Shown here: one piece after another, positions 19,075 through 27,806 of the stretch | Layout of the letters: every line of letters starts with the position of its first letter | Numbering within the stretch: position 1 is the first letter of the stretch | DNA from: Pseudomonas sp. MUP55 | GTDB taxonomy: Bacteria; Pseudomonadota; Gammaproteobacteria; Pseudomonadales; Pseudomonadaceae | Assembly: GCF_034043515.1 (NCBI RefSeq) | Contig: NZ_CP138214.1 | Location: forward strand, 3,596,001-3,660,000 | DNA: 64,000 bases | Direction of reading: 5' to 3' | Program-made: the position numbers and the translations under genes | The notes under the pieces: model-generated | Database searches by the model: none | What the model was told of the DNA's origin: nothing | Seen by the model: the letters and a program-made list of their open reading frames with translations, nothing else

Positions 19075-19169
19075 GAGCGGCTCCCTTCTCTGAGAGGTTG
19101 TTTAGGTCATGCAATCGATGCTAGAACAGCGCTGATAATTTACCTAGCCTATTCTCGGCGTGTATTAAC

Positions 19170-19201
19170 ATTCATCACCGATATATGATCGGCGTATGAA
19201 T
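19170..19201. promoter_or_regulatory. 32-bp palindrome in the ACAD/LysR divergent spacer
   Basis: The outer arms ATTCAT (19170) and ATGAAT (ending 19201) and inner arms CCGAT and ATCGG are placed symmetrically around 19185. It is the obvious candidate operator for the adjacent LysR regulator, just upstream of lysR and about 100 bp upstream of the dehydrogenase. Confidence 0.7.
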
Positions 19202-19225
19202 ACCTAACAATAAGAGTGCAACGAC

Positions 19226-20161
19226 ATGAATCTGAGCAAGGTCGACCTGAACCTCTTTATCGTCTTCGACGCGATCTATACCGAAGCCAACCTGACCCGC
19301 GCCGGGCAGATTGTCGGCATTACCCAGCCGGCGGTATCCAACGCCCTGGCACGCCTGCGCGAGACCTTCAACGACCCGCTGTTCGTGCGCACCGCCCAGG
19401 GCATGGTGCCCACGCCGATGGCCCAGAACATCATCGGCCCGGTGCGCAACGCGTTGTCGCTGCTGCGGGTGTCAGTGCAGGAGAGCCGGATTTTCAACCC
19501 GCAGCAGGCGGCCAAGACCTATCGCATCAGCATGACCGACCTGACCGAAGCCGTGATTCTGCCAGCGCTGTTCCAGCGCCTGCGCCGCCTGGCGCCGACG
19601 GTGGTCATCGAGAGCTTTTTATCCAAACGCCGCGAAACCACCAAGGAGCTGGCCGCCGGTCGCCTGGATTTCGCCGTGGATGCGCCGCTCAACACCGACC
19701 CGCAAGTGCGTCACGTCAAGCTGATGGAAGACCGCTACGTGTGCGCCATGCGCAAGGGCCATCCGATGGCGGGCAAGGACAAATTCACTCTGGATGACTA
19801 CCTGGCGCTGACCCATATTCATATTTCCAGCCGCCGCAACGGGCTGGGGCATGTCGACCTGGCCTTGGGCAAGATGGGCATCCAGCGCAAGATCGCCCTG
19901 CGCTCCCAGCACTATCTGATGGCCTCGCAAGTGTTGCAGCAGACCGACATGGTGATGACCGTGCCCGAGCGCTTCGCCCGTCGCCATGAACTGCATTGGT
20001 TCAACCTGCCGGTCAATGATGTGCCGGCGGTGGAAACCCACCTGTACTGGCATGAAAGCACCGACCAGGACCCGGCCAACCGCTGGATGCGCGAGCAGAT
20101 GATCGAGTTGTGCCAGCAGGTGACGGCCCACGAGAAAAAGCTGGATAAACAGCAGGCCTGA
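19226..20161 (+). CDS. LysR-family transcriptional regulator
   Basis: The 311-residue protein has the LysR helix-turn-helix in residues 5-65 (VDLNLFIVFDAIYTEANLTRAGQ, TQPAVSNALARLRETFNDPLFVR) and a LysR substrate-binding domain from about residue 95. The DLNLF and DPLFVR context places it with the NodD/SyrM-like branch. It is divergent from the acyl-CoA dehydrogenase, which is the likely target; a 32-bp palindrome lies between them. The inducer is unknown, possibly an acyl-CoA or its free acid. Confidence 0.92.
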   Translation: MNLSKVDLNLFIVFDAIYTEANLTRAGQIVGITQPAVSNALARLRETFNDPLFVRTAQGMVPTPMAQNIIGPVRNALSLLRVSVQESRIFNPQQAAKTYRISMTDLTEAVILPALFQRLRRLAPTVVIESFLSKRRETTKELAAGRLDFAVDAPLNTDPQVRHVKLMEDRYVCAMRKGHPMAGKDKFTLDDYLALTHIHISSRRNGLGHVDLALGKMGIQRKIALRSQHYLMASQVLQQTDMVMTVPERFARRHELHWFNLPVNDVPAVETHLYWHESTDQDPANRWMREQMIELCQQVTAHEKKLDKQQA

Positions 20162-20177
20162 AGTAGCCGAGTTCCCC

Positions 20178-20200
20178 TGTGGGAGGGGCTTGCCGCCGAT
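20178..20200 (+). repeat. Solitary REP-like sequence
   Basis: TGTGGGAGGGGCTTGCCGCC is a variant of the REP arm without an opposed partner nearby. It follows the LysR gene and precedes the liuR promoter. Confidence 0.6.
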
Positions 20201-20218
20201 GGCCTGCGCAGCAGGCCC

Positions 20219-20234
20219 TTGACGTTTACGTCAA
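20219..20234 (+). promoter_or_regulatory. LiuR-like operator upstream of liuR-liuE
   Basis: TTGACGTTTACGTCAA is a near-perfect 16-bp palindrome 41 bp before the liuR start. Its first six bases can serve as a -35, with the operator in the spacer, as is usual for MerR-family regulators. The same sequence type occurs twice before liuA and the acyl-CoA synthetase. Confidence 0.8.
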
Positions 20235-20275
20235 CCTGCAATTAGCTTAGCGCCAAGACCTTCTTGAGCATCGCC

Positions 20276-20668
20276 ATGAGCACCACCTACAGCATTTCCG
20301 ACCTGGCCCGCGAACTCGATATCACCACCCGCGCCATTCGCTTCTATGAGGAACAAGGTCTGTTGGCCCCGGAACGCCGGGGTCAGGAGCGTATCTATTC
20401 GGCGCGGGACAAGGTCAGCCTCAAGCTGATCCTGCGTGGCAAGCGCATCGGCTTCTCCCTGGCTGAATGCCGCGAGCTGATCGAACTCTACGACCCCACC
20501 AGCGGCAACCACATCCAACTCAACAGCATGCTGGCAAAGATCGCCGAGCGCCGTGAGCAGCTTGAGCAGCAGTTGCTGGATATCGAACAGATGAAGCTGG
20601 AGCTGGACACCGCCGAAGAGCGTTGCACCCAGGCCCTGGCACACACCATGAGCCAGGCCGGCCATTGA
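20276..20668 (+). CDS. liuR: MerR-family regulator LiuR of leucine degradation
   Basis: The 130-residue protein has the MerR DNA-binding domain at residues 5-75 (YSISDLARELDITTRAIRFYEEQGLL, GQERIYSARD) and a long C-terminal coiled coil (AKIAERREQLEQQLLDIEQMK) with no metal-binding cysteine pattern. It lies 15 bp before liuE. The ATG at 20276 is chosen because the domain begins right after it; an in-frame TTG lies 12 bases upstream. In pseudomonads LiuR controls the leucine/isovalerate genes. Three matching palindromes in the window support that. Confidence 0.9.
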   Translation: MSTTYSISDLARELDITTRAIRFYEEQGLLAPERRGQERIYSARDKVSLKLILRGKRIGFSLAECRELIELYDPTSGNHIQLNSMLAKIAERREQLEQQLLDIEQMKLELDTAEERCTQALAHTMSQAGH

Positions 20669-20683
20669 TCAGAAGGTAACGCC

Positions 20684-21583
20684 ATGTCCCTCCCCTCACA
20701 CGTACGCCTGGTGGAAGTCGGCCCGCGCGACGGTTTGCAGAACGAAGCCCAGCCGATCAGCGTGGCCGACAAGGTTCAGTTGGTGGACGCCTTGAGCGCC
20801 GCCGGCCTGAGCTATATCGAGGTCGGCAGTTTCGTCTCGCCCAAATGGGTGCCGCAGATGGCCGGCTCCGCCGAGGTGTTCGCGCAGATCCAGCGCAAGC
20901 CTGGCGTGACCTATGGCGCGCTGGCGCCGAACCTGCGCGGTTTCGAAGATGCGCTGGCGGCTGGGGTCAAGGAGGTCGCGGTATTTGCGGCGGCGTCCGA
21001 GGCGTTTTCCCAACGCAATATCAACTGCTCCATCAGCGAGAGCCTGGATCGGTTTGCACCGCTGATGGCGGCGGCCCGGCAGCACGGGGTCAGCGTGCGC
21101 GGGTATGTATCCTGTGTGTTGGGTTGTCCGTATGAGGGCGACATCGCGGCGGCGCAAGTGGCGGCTGTCGCCCGTGAGCTGTATGCCATGGGCTGTTATG
21201 AAGTGTCCCTGGGCGACACGATCGGCACCGGCACGGCGGGCGCGACCCGGCGGCTGTTCGACGTGGTCGGGGCCCAGGTGCCGCGTGACAGACTTGCCGG
21301 CCACTTCCACGACACCTACGGCCAGGCAATCGCCAATATCTACGCCAGCCTGCTGGAAGGCATCCAGGTGTTCGACAGCTCTATCGCGGGCCTCGGCGGC
21401 TGCCCATACGCCAAGGGCGCCAGCGGTAACGTCGCCACCGAAGACGTGGTGTACCTGCTCAATGGGCTGGGCATCGAGACGGGTATCGACCTGGAGCGCT
21501 TGATTGGCGCGGGCCAGGGGATCAGCGAGGTGCTGGGCCGCGCGACCGGATCGCGGGTAGCGAAAGCGCGTAACGCCAGTTGA
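20684..21583 (+). CDS. liuE: Hydroxymethylglutaryl-CoA lyase
   Basis: The 299-residue TIM-barrel enzyme opens with VEVGPRDGLQNE (metal and substrate site) and contains the HMG-CoA lyase signature GLGGCPYAKGASGN with its catalytic Cys. It splits 3-hydroxy-3-methylglutaryl-CoA into acetyl-CoA and acetoacetate, the last step of leucine degradation. It is co-transcribed with liuR but separated from liuABCD by the crcY sRNA and a divergent acyl-CoA synthetase. It is called mvaB in some pseudomonads. Confidence 0.95.
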   Translation: MSLPSHVRLVEVGPRDGLQNEAQPISVADKVQLVDALSAAGLSYIEVGSFVSPKWVPQMAGSAEVFAQIQRKPGVTYGALAPNLRGFEDALAAGVKEVAVFAAASEAFSQRNINCSISESLDRFAPLMAAARQHGVSVRGYVSCVLGCPYEGDIAAAQVAAVARELYAMGCYEVSLGDTIGTGTAGATRRLFDVVGAQVPRDRLAGHFHDTYGQAIANIYASLLEGIQVFDSSIAGLGGCPYAKGASGNVATEDVVYLLNGLGIETGIDLERLIGAGQGISEVLGRATGSRVAKARNAS

Positions 21584-21604
21584 GTAGCACAGCTGTGACA
21601 ATGT

Positions 21605-21632
21605 GTTACCGCACGCCGACGTAGCGGGTAAC
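21605..21632 (+). promoter_or_regulatory. Candidate CbrB activator site upstream of crcY
   Basis: GTTACCGC and GCGGGTAAC form an inverted repeat with an 11-bp spacer, about 85 bp upstream of the sigma-54 promoter. The spacing and the GTTAC/GTAAC half-sites suit an enhancer site for the response regulator CbrB, which drives crc RNAs in pseudomonads. Confidence 0.55.
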
Positions 21633-21714
21633 GCGGGAACATAATCTGTCGCAATTTATGAAAGATATTTCTCGAGTAAAAATCAAAGCATTGATTTTAA
21701 AGGACTTTTAAAAG

Positions 21715-21731
21715 TTGGCACGGCTTCTGCT
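21715..21731 (+). promoter_or_regulatory. Sigma-54 promoter of crcY
   Basis: TTGGCACGGCTTCTGCT matches the -24/-12 consensus, with GG at 21717-21718 and GC at 21729-21730 in the correct spacing. Transcription should start near 21741. Confidence 0.85.
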
Positions 21732-21740
21732 ATCTCTATG

Positions 21741-22118
21741 GCATAACAAGAATAAAAAGCGCCAAACCTAATAAAAATAAGACGGAACGACTCTGACATA
21801 ACAAAAACAACACGGCAGAGACGCAGCTAACAGATTTTTTTGGAGAAGATGTGCTTCGCAGGGTACGGCATGCCGAAACCCGCAACCGGTTAGAGAAAAA
21901 TAAAACTACCTCAGGTAGCTACCCACTGGTTGGATCGTTAACGAAGAAGCAGATCAGCGTTCAAAAAAATACGTTTGCTCTTGACCCCGGATGGGGGTCG
22001 CCAAAAACAGCGGTAAAGGGTAACGGTTGCCAAAAACAACAATAGGCCGCCCCTCAATAATAAAAAAAGAGCACGCAACGACACATTAAAGGGGACCTTC
22101 GGGTCCCCTTTGTGTTTT
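21741..22118 (+). ncRNA. crcY: CrcY-type sRNA, decoy for Hfq/Crc
   Basis: The region lacks a credible gene but carries many A-rich Hfq/Crc motifs, such as AACAAGAATAAAAA (21745), AATAAAAATAAG (21769), AACAAAAACAAC (21800) and AAAAACAACAATA (22032). It is bounded by a sigma-54 promoter and a strong terminator, giving an RNA of about 378 nt, the size of the crc RNAs. From memory, crcY of P. putida lies next to the HMG-CoA lyase gene, as here. The RNA sequesters Hfq/Crc and relieves catabolite repression when CbrAB is active. An in-frame 64-codon ORF inside is treated as chance. Confidence 0.88.
22088..22118 (+). terminator. Rho-independent terminator of crcY
   Basis: A perfect 10-bp stem AAAGGGGACC / GGTCCCCTTT closed by a TTCG tetraloop is followed by a T-rich tract. 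Confidence 0.93.
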
Positions 22119-22177
22119 TCGTCATACGCCGGATGTACCGCCCGTAATCGCGCTCCGTGGGAACGAACGTGGCCCAT

Positions 22178-22276
22178 TGTAGGAGCGAGCTTGCTCGCGA
22201 AAAACGTCCAGGCAACGTGTTCATTCTGAATAAACGCGCAGGCCCTGGGTTCTTCGCGAGCAAGCTCGCTCCTACA
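22178..22276. repeat. REPIN of a second class
   Basis: Opposed arms TGTAGGAGCGAGCTTGCTCG and CGAGCAAGCTCGCTCCTACA flank a 53-bp loop. The arm sequence differs from the GTGGGAGGGGGC class found elsewhere in this window, so it belongs to another REP family. It lies between crcY and the end of the acyl-CoA synthetase. Confidence 0.93.
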
Positions 22277-22329
22277 AAAGCATCAGGGCAAGCCAAAACG
22301 GCCGGCACGCCCATCCCCGCAGGGAGCGG

Positions 22330-23961
22330 TCAACGAGCCTGGAGCTCCTCGATGGAGATTTCGCGCATGCGGAATTTCTGGACCTTGCCCGTCACCGTCA
22401 TCGGAAACGCATCCACGAACTTGAAGTACCTGGGCGTCTTGAAGTGGGCGATGCGGCCCTTGCACCAGGTTTGCAGCTCCAGTTCGCTCGCCACCTGGCC
22501 CGGGTGGAATTTGATCCAGGCGACAATTTCTTCACCGTAGCGATCATCGGGAATGCCGATGACCTGCACATCGGCCACTGCCGGATGGGTGAAGAAAAAC
22601 TCCTCAAGCTCCCGTGGGTACACATTTTCGCCACCGCGAATGATCATGTCCTTGTTGCGCCCGGCGATGCACACATAGCCGTGTTCATCCATGCTCGCCA
22701 GGTCGCCGGTGTGCATCCAGCCTTCCCCGTCGATGGCGTCGCGGGTGCCCTCGGGGTTGTTCCAGTAACCGAGCATCACGCTGTAGCCGCGCGTGCACAA
22801 CTCGCCTATCTCACCGCGTGGCAGTGTGTTGCCATCAGCGTCAATGATCTTGTTTTCCAGGTGCGGTTGAGTGCGCCCAACGGTGGTCACGCGGCGCTCG
22901 AGGTCGTCATCGGCGCCGGTCTGCAACGACACCGGGCTGGTTTCGGTCATGCCGTAGGCGATCTGCACTTCACTCATGTGCAACTGGCTAATGACGCGGC
23001 GCATCACCTCGATCGGACAGGTCGACCCGGCCATGATCCCGGTACGCAGGCTGGATAATTCGAACTCGTCGAGGCGTGGGTGATCGAGCAGCGCAATAAA
23101 CATGGTCGGTACGCCGTACAGCGCCGTGGCGCGTTCTTCGGCGACGGCAGTGAGCGTGAGCAGCGGGTCGAAGCCGTCATTGGGGTAGATCATGGTGGTG
23201 CCGTGGGTGATGCAGGCCAGGTTACCCATCACCATGCCGAAGCAATGATAAAGCGGCACCGGGATCACCAGGCGGTCCTGCGCAGTGAGGCCAAGGCTTT
23301 GCCCAACCATGTAGCCGTTATTGAGGATGTTGCGGTGGCTGAGGGTGGCGCCCTTCGGAAAGCCGGTGGTGCCGGAGGTGTACTGGATGTTGACGGGCTG
23401 ATCGGCCTGCAGACTGGCTTGGCGCGCGTGCAATTGCTCAAGGGGAACCTGCGCGGCCAGCGTCGACAACGCTGACCAGGGCAAAAATTGCGCTGGCGGG
23501 TTGGGGTCAAGGCTGATGATGGTGCGCACGTCAGGCTTCAGCGCCTGCAGCATGCCGTGGTAATCGGAGGTCTTGAACGAGCCGGCGCACACCAGCCACT
23601 GGCAGCCGGACTGCTTGAGCACGTACTCCAATTCACTGCTGCGATACGCCGGGTTGATATTGACCAGAATCACGCCGAGCTTGGCGCTGGCGATCTGGCT
23701 GATGCACCACTGCGCACAGTTTGGCGCCCAGATGCCGAGGCGGTCACCGACCTGCATACCCAGGGCCATGAACGCACGGGCGTGCACGTCCACCGTCTCG
23801 GCCAGTTGTCGCCAGGTGTAGCGGCAATGCTGATGGCGCACCACCAGTGCTTCGCCATCCGGGTAGCGTGCCACCGTACGGTCAAAGGCCTGGCCAATGG
23901 TTTCGGCCAGCAAGGCCTTGTCCTGGGAGCCACGGCTGTAGCTCAGGTTCGGTTGATCCAT
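22330..23961 (-). CDS. AMP-forming acyl-CoA synthetase of the liu locus
   Basis: The 543-residue ANL enzyme shows the P-loop-like [12 protein letters not shown], the A5 motif [11 protein letters not shown], the hinge [18 protein letters not shown] and the C-terminal Lys motif [11 protein letters not shown]. It activates a carboxylic acid as its CoA ester. It is divergent from liuA, and a LiuR-like palindrome stands before it, so it probably belongs to the regulon. Isovalerate, another branched acid, or acetoacetate released by LiuE are possible substrates; sequence alone does not decide. Confidence 0.9.
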   Translation of the reverse strand: MDQPNLSYSRGSQDKALLAETIGQAFDRTVARYPDGEALVVRHQHCRYTWRQLAETVDVHARAFMALGMQVGDRLGIWAPNCAQWCISQIASAKLGVILVNINPAYRSSELEYVLKQSGCQWLVCAGSFKTSDYHGMLQALKPDVRTIISLDPNPPAQFLPWSALSTLAAQVPLEQLHARQASLQADQPVNIQYTSGTTGFPKGATLSHRNILNNGYMVGQSLGLTAQDRLVIPVPLYHCFGMVMGNLACITHGTTMIYPNDGFDPLLTLTAVAEERATALYGVPTMFIALLDHPRLDEFELSSLRTGIMAGSTCPIEVMRRVISQLHMSEVQIAYGMTETSPVSLQTGADDDLERRVTTVGRTQPHLENKIIDADGNTLPRGEIGELCTRGYSVMLGYWNNPEGTRDAIDGEGWMHTGDLASMDEHGYVCIAGRNKDMIIRGGENVYPRELEEFFFTHPAVADVQVIGIPDDRYGEEIVAWIKFHPGQVASELELQTWCKGRIAHFKTPRYFKFVDAFPMTVTGKVQKFRMREISIEELQAR

Positions 23962-23988
23962 AACGACCCCTGTTGTCTTTTTTGTAGG

Positions 23989-24047
23989 TTGACGTAAACG
24001 TAAACTACGATTGACAGCGCCTTAACGCAAGTTTACGTTAACGTAAA
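23989..24047. promoter_or_regulatory. Two LiuR-like operators between acyl-CoA synthetase and liuA
   Basis: TTGACGTAAACGTAAA (23989-24004) faces the synthetase, and the perfect palindrome TTTACGTTAACGTAAA (24032-24047) faces liuA. They are 43 bp apart. The first, read on the minus strand, is nearly the operator found before liuR. Confidence 0.85.
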
Positions 24048-24111
24048 GGTGAGCGCCCTCCTCCGCGCCTCGCCCGCACAACAACAAAAGCTCACATTAA
24101 GGTGCCCGTCC

Positions 24112-25275
24112 ATGAGTTACCCGTCCCTGAACTTCGCCCTCGGTGAAACCATCGACATGCTGCGCGACCAGGTGCAGTCCTTCGTGGCCAAGGAAATTGC
24201 ACCGCGAGCGGCCCAGATCGACATCGACAACCTGTTCCCCGCCGACCTGTGGCGCAAGTTCGGTGACATGGGCCTGCTGGGTATCACCGTGCCGGAAGAG
24301 TACGGCGGTGCCGGCCTGGGTTACCTGGCGCACGTGGTGAGCATGGAAGAAATCAGCCGTGGCTCGGCCTCGGTGGCGCTGTCATACGGCGCCCACTCCA
24401 ACCTGTGCGTCAACCAGATCAACCGCAACGGCAACCATGAACAGAAGCTCAAGTACCTGCCCAAACTGATCAGCGGCGAGCACATCGGCGCACTGGCCAT
24501 GAGCGAGCCGAATGCCGGCTCCGACGTGGTTTCGATGAAATTGCGCGCCGACAAGCAGGGTGACTTTTACGTACTCAACGGCAGCAAGACCTGGATCACC
24601 AACGGTCCCGATGCCAACACCTATGTGATCTACGCCAAGACCGACCTGGAAAAGGGTGCCCACGGCATCACTGCGTTTATCGTCGAGCGTGACTGGAAAG
24701 GCTTCAGCCGCAGCACCAAGTTCGACAAGCTGGGCATGCGCGGTTCCAACACCTGCGAGCTGTTTTTCGATGACGTGCACGTACCGCAGGAAAACATCCT
24801 CGGCGTGCTCAACGGCGGCGTCAAAGTGCTGATGAGCGGCCTGGATTACGAGCGCGTGGTGCTCTCCGGCGGCCCCACCGGCATCATGCAGGCCTGCATG
24901 GACCTGATCGTGCCCTACATCCACGACCGCAAGCAGTTCGGCCAGAGCATCGGCGAATTCCAGCTGATCCAGGGCAAGGTCGCCGATATGTACACCCAGC
25001 TCAACGCCAGTCGCGCCTACCTCTACGCGGTGGCCCAGGCTTGCGAGCGCGGCGAAACCACGCGCAAGGACGCAGCCGGGGTGATCCTCTACAGCGCCGA
25101 GCGCGCCACGCAAATGGCCCTCGATGCGATCCAGATCCTGGGGGGCAACGGCTACATCAATGAATTCCCCGCCGGGCGCCTGCTGCGCGACGCCAAGCTG
25201 TACGAAATCGGCGCCGGCACCAGCGAGATTCGACGGATGTTGATCGGTCGCGAACTGTTTAACGAGACGAAATAA
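24112..25275 (+). CDS. liuA: Isovaleryl-CoA dehydrogenase
   Basis: The 387-residue acyl-CoA dehydrogenase has the isovaleryl-type catalytic Glu in the segment [17 protein letters not shown], the position used by isovaleryl-CoA rather than medium-chain enzymes. Other blocks are [27 protein letters not shown] and [16 protein letters not shown]. It makes 3-methylcrotonyl-CoA and passes electrons to ETF. The ATG at 24112 is preceded by AAGGTG at 8 bases; the frame extends upstream without a better start. It is the first gene of liuABCD and is preceded by a LiuR-like palindrome. Confidence 0.95.
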   Translation: MSYPSLNFALGETIDMLRDQVQSFVAKEIAPRAAQIDIDNLFPADLWRKFGDMGLLGITVPEEYGGAGLGYLAHVVSMEEISRGSASVALSYGAHSNLCVNQINRNGNHEQKLKYLPKLISGEHIGALAMSEPNAGSDVVSMKLRADKQGDFYVLNGSKTWITNGPDANTYVIYAKTDLEKGAHGITAFIVERDWKGFSRSTKFDKLGMRGSNTCELFFDDVHVPQENILGVLNGGVKVLMSGLDYERVVLSGGPTGIMQACMDLIVPYIHDRKQFGQSIGEFQLIQGKVADMYTQLNASRAYLYAVAQACERGETTRKDAAGVILYSAERATQMALDAIQILGGNGYINEFPAGRLLRDAKLYEIGAGTSEIRRMLIGRELFNETK

Positions 25276-25284
25276 ATTTCGTCA

Positions 25285-25352
25285 GCGGCAAGTGACAAGC
25301 TTCAAGCAGCAAGAGGACGGTGCTCTTGCTTCTAACTTGTAGCTTGTAGCTC
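25285..25352 (+). repeat. Imperfect inverted repeat between liuA and liuB
   Basis: AGCAAGAG (25308-25315) and CTCTTGCT (25323-25330) form a perfect 8-bp stem with a 7-nt loop. The pairing extends imperfectly outward through CAAGCTTCAAG and CTTGTAGCTTG. It sits in a 105-bp gap in an otherwise tight operon and may stabilise or attenuate the message. Confidence 0.75.
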
Positions 25353-25380
25353 GAAACTCAAAGCTGCTACGGAGTAGCCC

Positions 25381-26985
25381 ATGCTTCTACACACCCAGCT
25401 CAACCCACGCTCGGCGGAGTTCAGCGCCAATAGCGCGGCGATGCGCCAACAGGTCGATGCGCTGCATGCCCTGCTCGCCCAGGTACAGCAAGGCGGCGGC
25501 GCCAAGGCTCAGGAACGCCACACCTCGCGCGGCAAGTTGCTGCCACGCGAGCGCATCAATCGCTTGCTCGACCCCGGCTCGCCGTTCCTCGAATTGAGCC
25601 AGTTGGCCGCCCATCAGGTGTATGGCGAAGACGTGCCGGCCGCCGGCGTAATTGCCGGCATTGGCCGCGTGGAAGGCGTCGAATGCATGATCGTCGCCAA
25701 TGATGCAACGGTCAAAGGCGGCTCCTATTACCCGCTGACCGTGAAAAAACACCTGCGCGCCCAGACCATCGCCGAGCAGAACCGCCTGCCGTGCATTTAC
25801 CTGGTGGACTCCGGCGGTGCCAACCTGCCGCGTCAGGATGAAGTGTTCCCGGACCGCGAACACTTCGGGCGGATCTTCTTCAACCAGGCCAACATGAGCG
25901 CCCAGGGCATCCCGCAGATTGCCGTGGTGATGGGCTCGTGCACCGCCGGCGGCGCTTATGTGCCGGCCATGGCCGACGAAGCGATCATGGTGCGCCAGCA
26001 GGCGACTATCTTTCTCGCCGGCCCGCCGCTGGTGAAGGCCGCCACCGGCGAAGTGGTCAGTGCCGAAGACCTCGGTGGTGCCGACGTGCACTGCCGAATC
26101 TCCGGCGTGGCCGACCATTATGCCGACAACGATGAGCATGCCCTGGCCCTGGCCCGGCGCAGTGTGGCCAACCTCAATTGGCGCAAGCTGGGTGAATTGC
26201 GCCAACGCCCGCCCGTGGCGCCGCTGTACAGCAGCGAAGAGCTTTACGGCGTGATCCCGGCCGACGCCAAGCAGCCGTTCGATGTGCGCGAAGTGATCGC
26301 GCGGCTGGTGGACGGTTCGGTGTTCGATGAATTCAAGGCACTGTTCGGCGCCACCCTGGTCTGCGGTTTTGCGCACCTGCACGGGTATCCGGTGGCGATC
26401 CTGGCCAACAACGGCATTCTGTTCGCCGAAGCCGCGCAGAAAGGCGCGCACTTTATCGAACTGGCCTGCCAGCGCGGGATTCCGCTGCTGTTCTTGCAGA
26501 ACATTACCGGCTTCATGGTCGGCCAGAAGTACGAAGCTGGCGGCATCGCCAAGCATGGCGCCAAGTTGGTCACGGCGGTGGCCTGCGCCAAGGTGCCCAA
26601 ATTCACCGTGATCATCGGCGGCAGTTTCGGTGCCGGTAACTACGGCATGTGCGGTCGCGCCTATGACCCGCGCTTTCTGTGGATGTGGCCCAACGCACGC
26701 ATCGGTGTGATGGGCGCCGAGCAGGCGGCGGGCGTGCTGGTGCAGGTCAAGCGTGAGCAGGCAGAGCGCGCAGGCACTGCGTTCAGTGCCAGCGACGAAG
26801 CGGCCATCAAGCAGCCGATTCTCGACCAGTATGAAACCCAGGGCCACCCCTACTATTCCAGCGCACGCTTGTGGGATGACGGCGTCATCGACCCGCTGCA
26901 GACCCGCGACGTGCTGGCCCTGGCGCTGTCCGCCACCCTGAACGCCCCTATCGAGCCGAGCCGCTTCGGCGTGTTCCGCATGTAA
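25381..26985 (+). CDS. liuB: Methylcrotonoyl-CoA carboxylase, carboxyltransferase (beta) subunit
   Basis: The 534-residue protein is a full acyl-CoA carboxyltransferase: N-half [23 protein letters not shown] and [16 protein letters not shown], the oxyanion segment [15 protein letters not shown], and C-half [31 protein letters not shown]. It transfers CO2 from biotin on LiuD to 3-methylcrotonyl-CoA, giving 3-methylglutaconyl-CoA. It lies in the liuABCD operon, 14 bp before liuC. Confidence 0.96.
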   Translation: MLLHTQLNPRSAEFSANSAAMRQQVDALHALLAQVQQGGGAKAQERHTSRGKLLPRERINRLLDPGSPFLELSQLAAHQVYGEDVPAAGVIAGIGRVEGVECMIVANDATVKGGSYYPLTVKKHLRAQTIAEQNRLPCIYLVDSGGANLPRQDEVFPDREHFGRIFFNQANMSAQGIPQIAVVMGSCTAGGAYVPAMADEAIMVRQQATIFLAGPPLVKAATGEVVSAEDLGGADVHCRISGVADHYADNDEHALALARRSVANLNWRKLGELRQRPPVAPLYSSEELYGVIPADAKQPFDVREVIARLVDGSVFDEFKALFGATLVCGFAHLHGYPVAILANNGILFAEAAQKGAHFIELACQRGIPLLFLQNITGFMVGQKYEAGGIAKHGAKLVTAVACAKVPKFTVIIGGSFGAGNYGMCGRAYDPRFLWMWPNARIGVMGAEQAAGVLVQVKREQAERAGTAFSASDEAAIKQPILDQYETQGHPYYSSARLWDDGVIDPLQTRDVLALALSATLNAPIEPSRFGVFRM

Positions 26986-26999
26986 TCGGAGCTGTACCC

Positions 27000-27806
27000 A
27001 TGAGCGATTTCAACACCCTCGAACTGATCACCGACCCCCGTGGCTTTGCCACGCTGTGGCTCAGTCGCGAAGCCAAGAACAACGCATTCAACGCCCAGAT
27101 GATCCGCGAACTGATCATCGCCCTCGACCACGTACAGGGCGACCCGTCCCTGCGCTTTCTGGTGCTGCGCGGGCGCGGCAAGCACTTCAGCGCCGGTGCC
27201 GACCTGGCCTGGATGCAGCAGTCGGCCGAGCTGGATTATCACACCAATCTGGACGACGCCCGTGAACTGGCCGAGCTGATGTACAACCTGGCCAAGCTGA
27301 AAATCCCTACGCTGGCGGTGGTGCAAGGCGCGGCCTACGGCGGCGCGTTGGGCTTGATCAGCTGCTGCGACATGGCGATTGGCGCGGATGACGCGCAGTT
27401 CTGTCTGTCGGAGGTGCGTATCGGCCTGGCGCCAGCGGTGATCAGCCCATTCGTGGTGCAGGCCATCGGTGAACGCGCGGCCCGTCGCTATGCGTTGACG
27501 GCCGAGCGGTTCGGCGGTCAGCGTGCGCGCGAGATCGGGTTGTTGGCGGAAAGCTACCCGGCCGATGCGCTGGACCAACAGGCAGACACCTGGGTCGCCA
27601 ATCTGCTGCAAAACAGCCCGGCGGCGATGCGTTCGAGCAAAGATTTGTTGCGCGAGGTGGGCAACGGCGCCCTCACCCCGGCGCTGCGACGCTACTGTGA
27701 AAACGCCATCGCACGTATCCGGGTCAGTGCCGAGGGCCAGGAAGGCTTGCGCGCATTTCTGCAAAAGCGCGCGCCGAGCTGGCAGTCCAAGGAGCCGCAC
27801 CCATGA
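27000..27806 (+). CDS. liuC: Methylglutaconyl-CoA hydratase (crotonase family)
   Basis: The 268-residue crotonase has the oxyanion-hole segments HFSAGADLAWMQ and GAAYGGALGLISCCDMAIG, with a catalytic Glu in FCLSEVRIGLAPAVISPFVV. The first of the two usual crotonase glutamates is replaced in GGALGL, a feature I associate with bacterial LiuC. It hydrates 3-methylglutaconyl-CoA to HMG-CoA, the substrate of LiuE. Its stop overlaps liuD (ATGA). Confidence 0.94.
   Translation: MSDFNTLELITDPRGFATLWLSREAKNNAFNAQMIRELIIALDHVQGDPSLRFLVLRGRGKHFSAGADLAWMQQSAELDYHTNLDDARELAELMYNLAKLKIPTLAVVQGAAYGGALGLISCCDMAIGADDAQFCLSEVRIGLAPAVISPFVVQAIGERAARRYALTAERFGGQRAREIGLLAESYPADALDQQADTWVANLLQNSPAAMRSSKDLLREVGNGALTPALRRYCENAIARIRVSAEGQEGLRAFLQKRAPSWQSKEPHP

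Noticed and set aside
21851..22045. A 64-codon open frame inside the CrcY region
   Set aside because: It has A-rich codons typical of the sRNA's Hfq motifs, no family resemblance, and lies wholly between a sigma-54 promoter and an intrinsic terminator.
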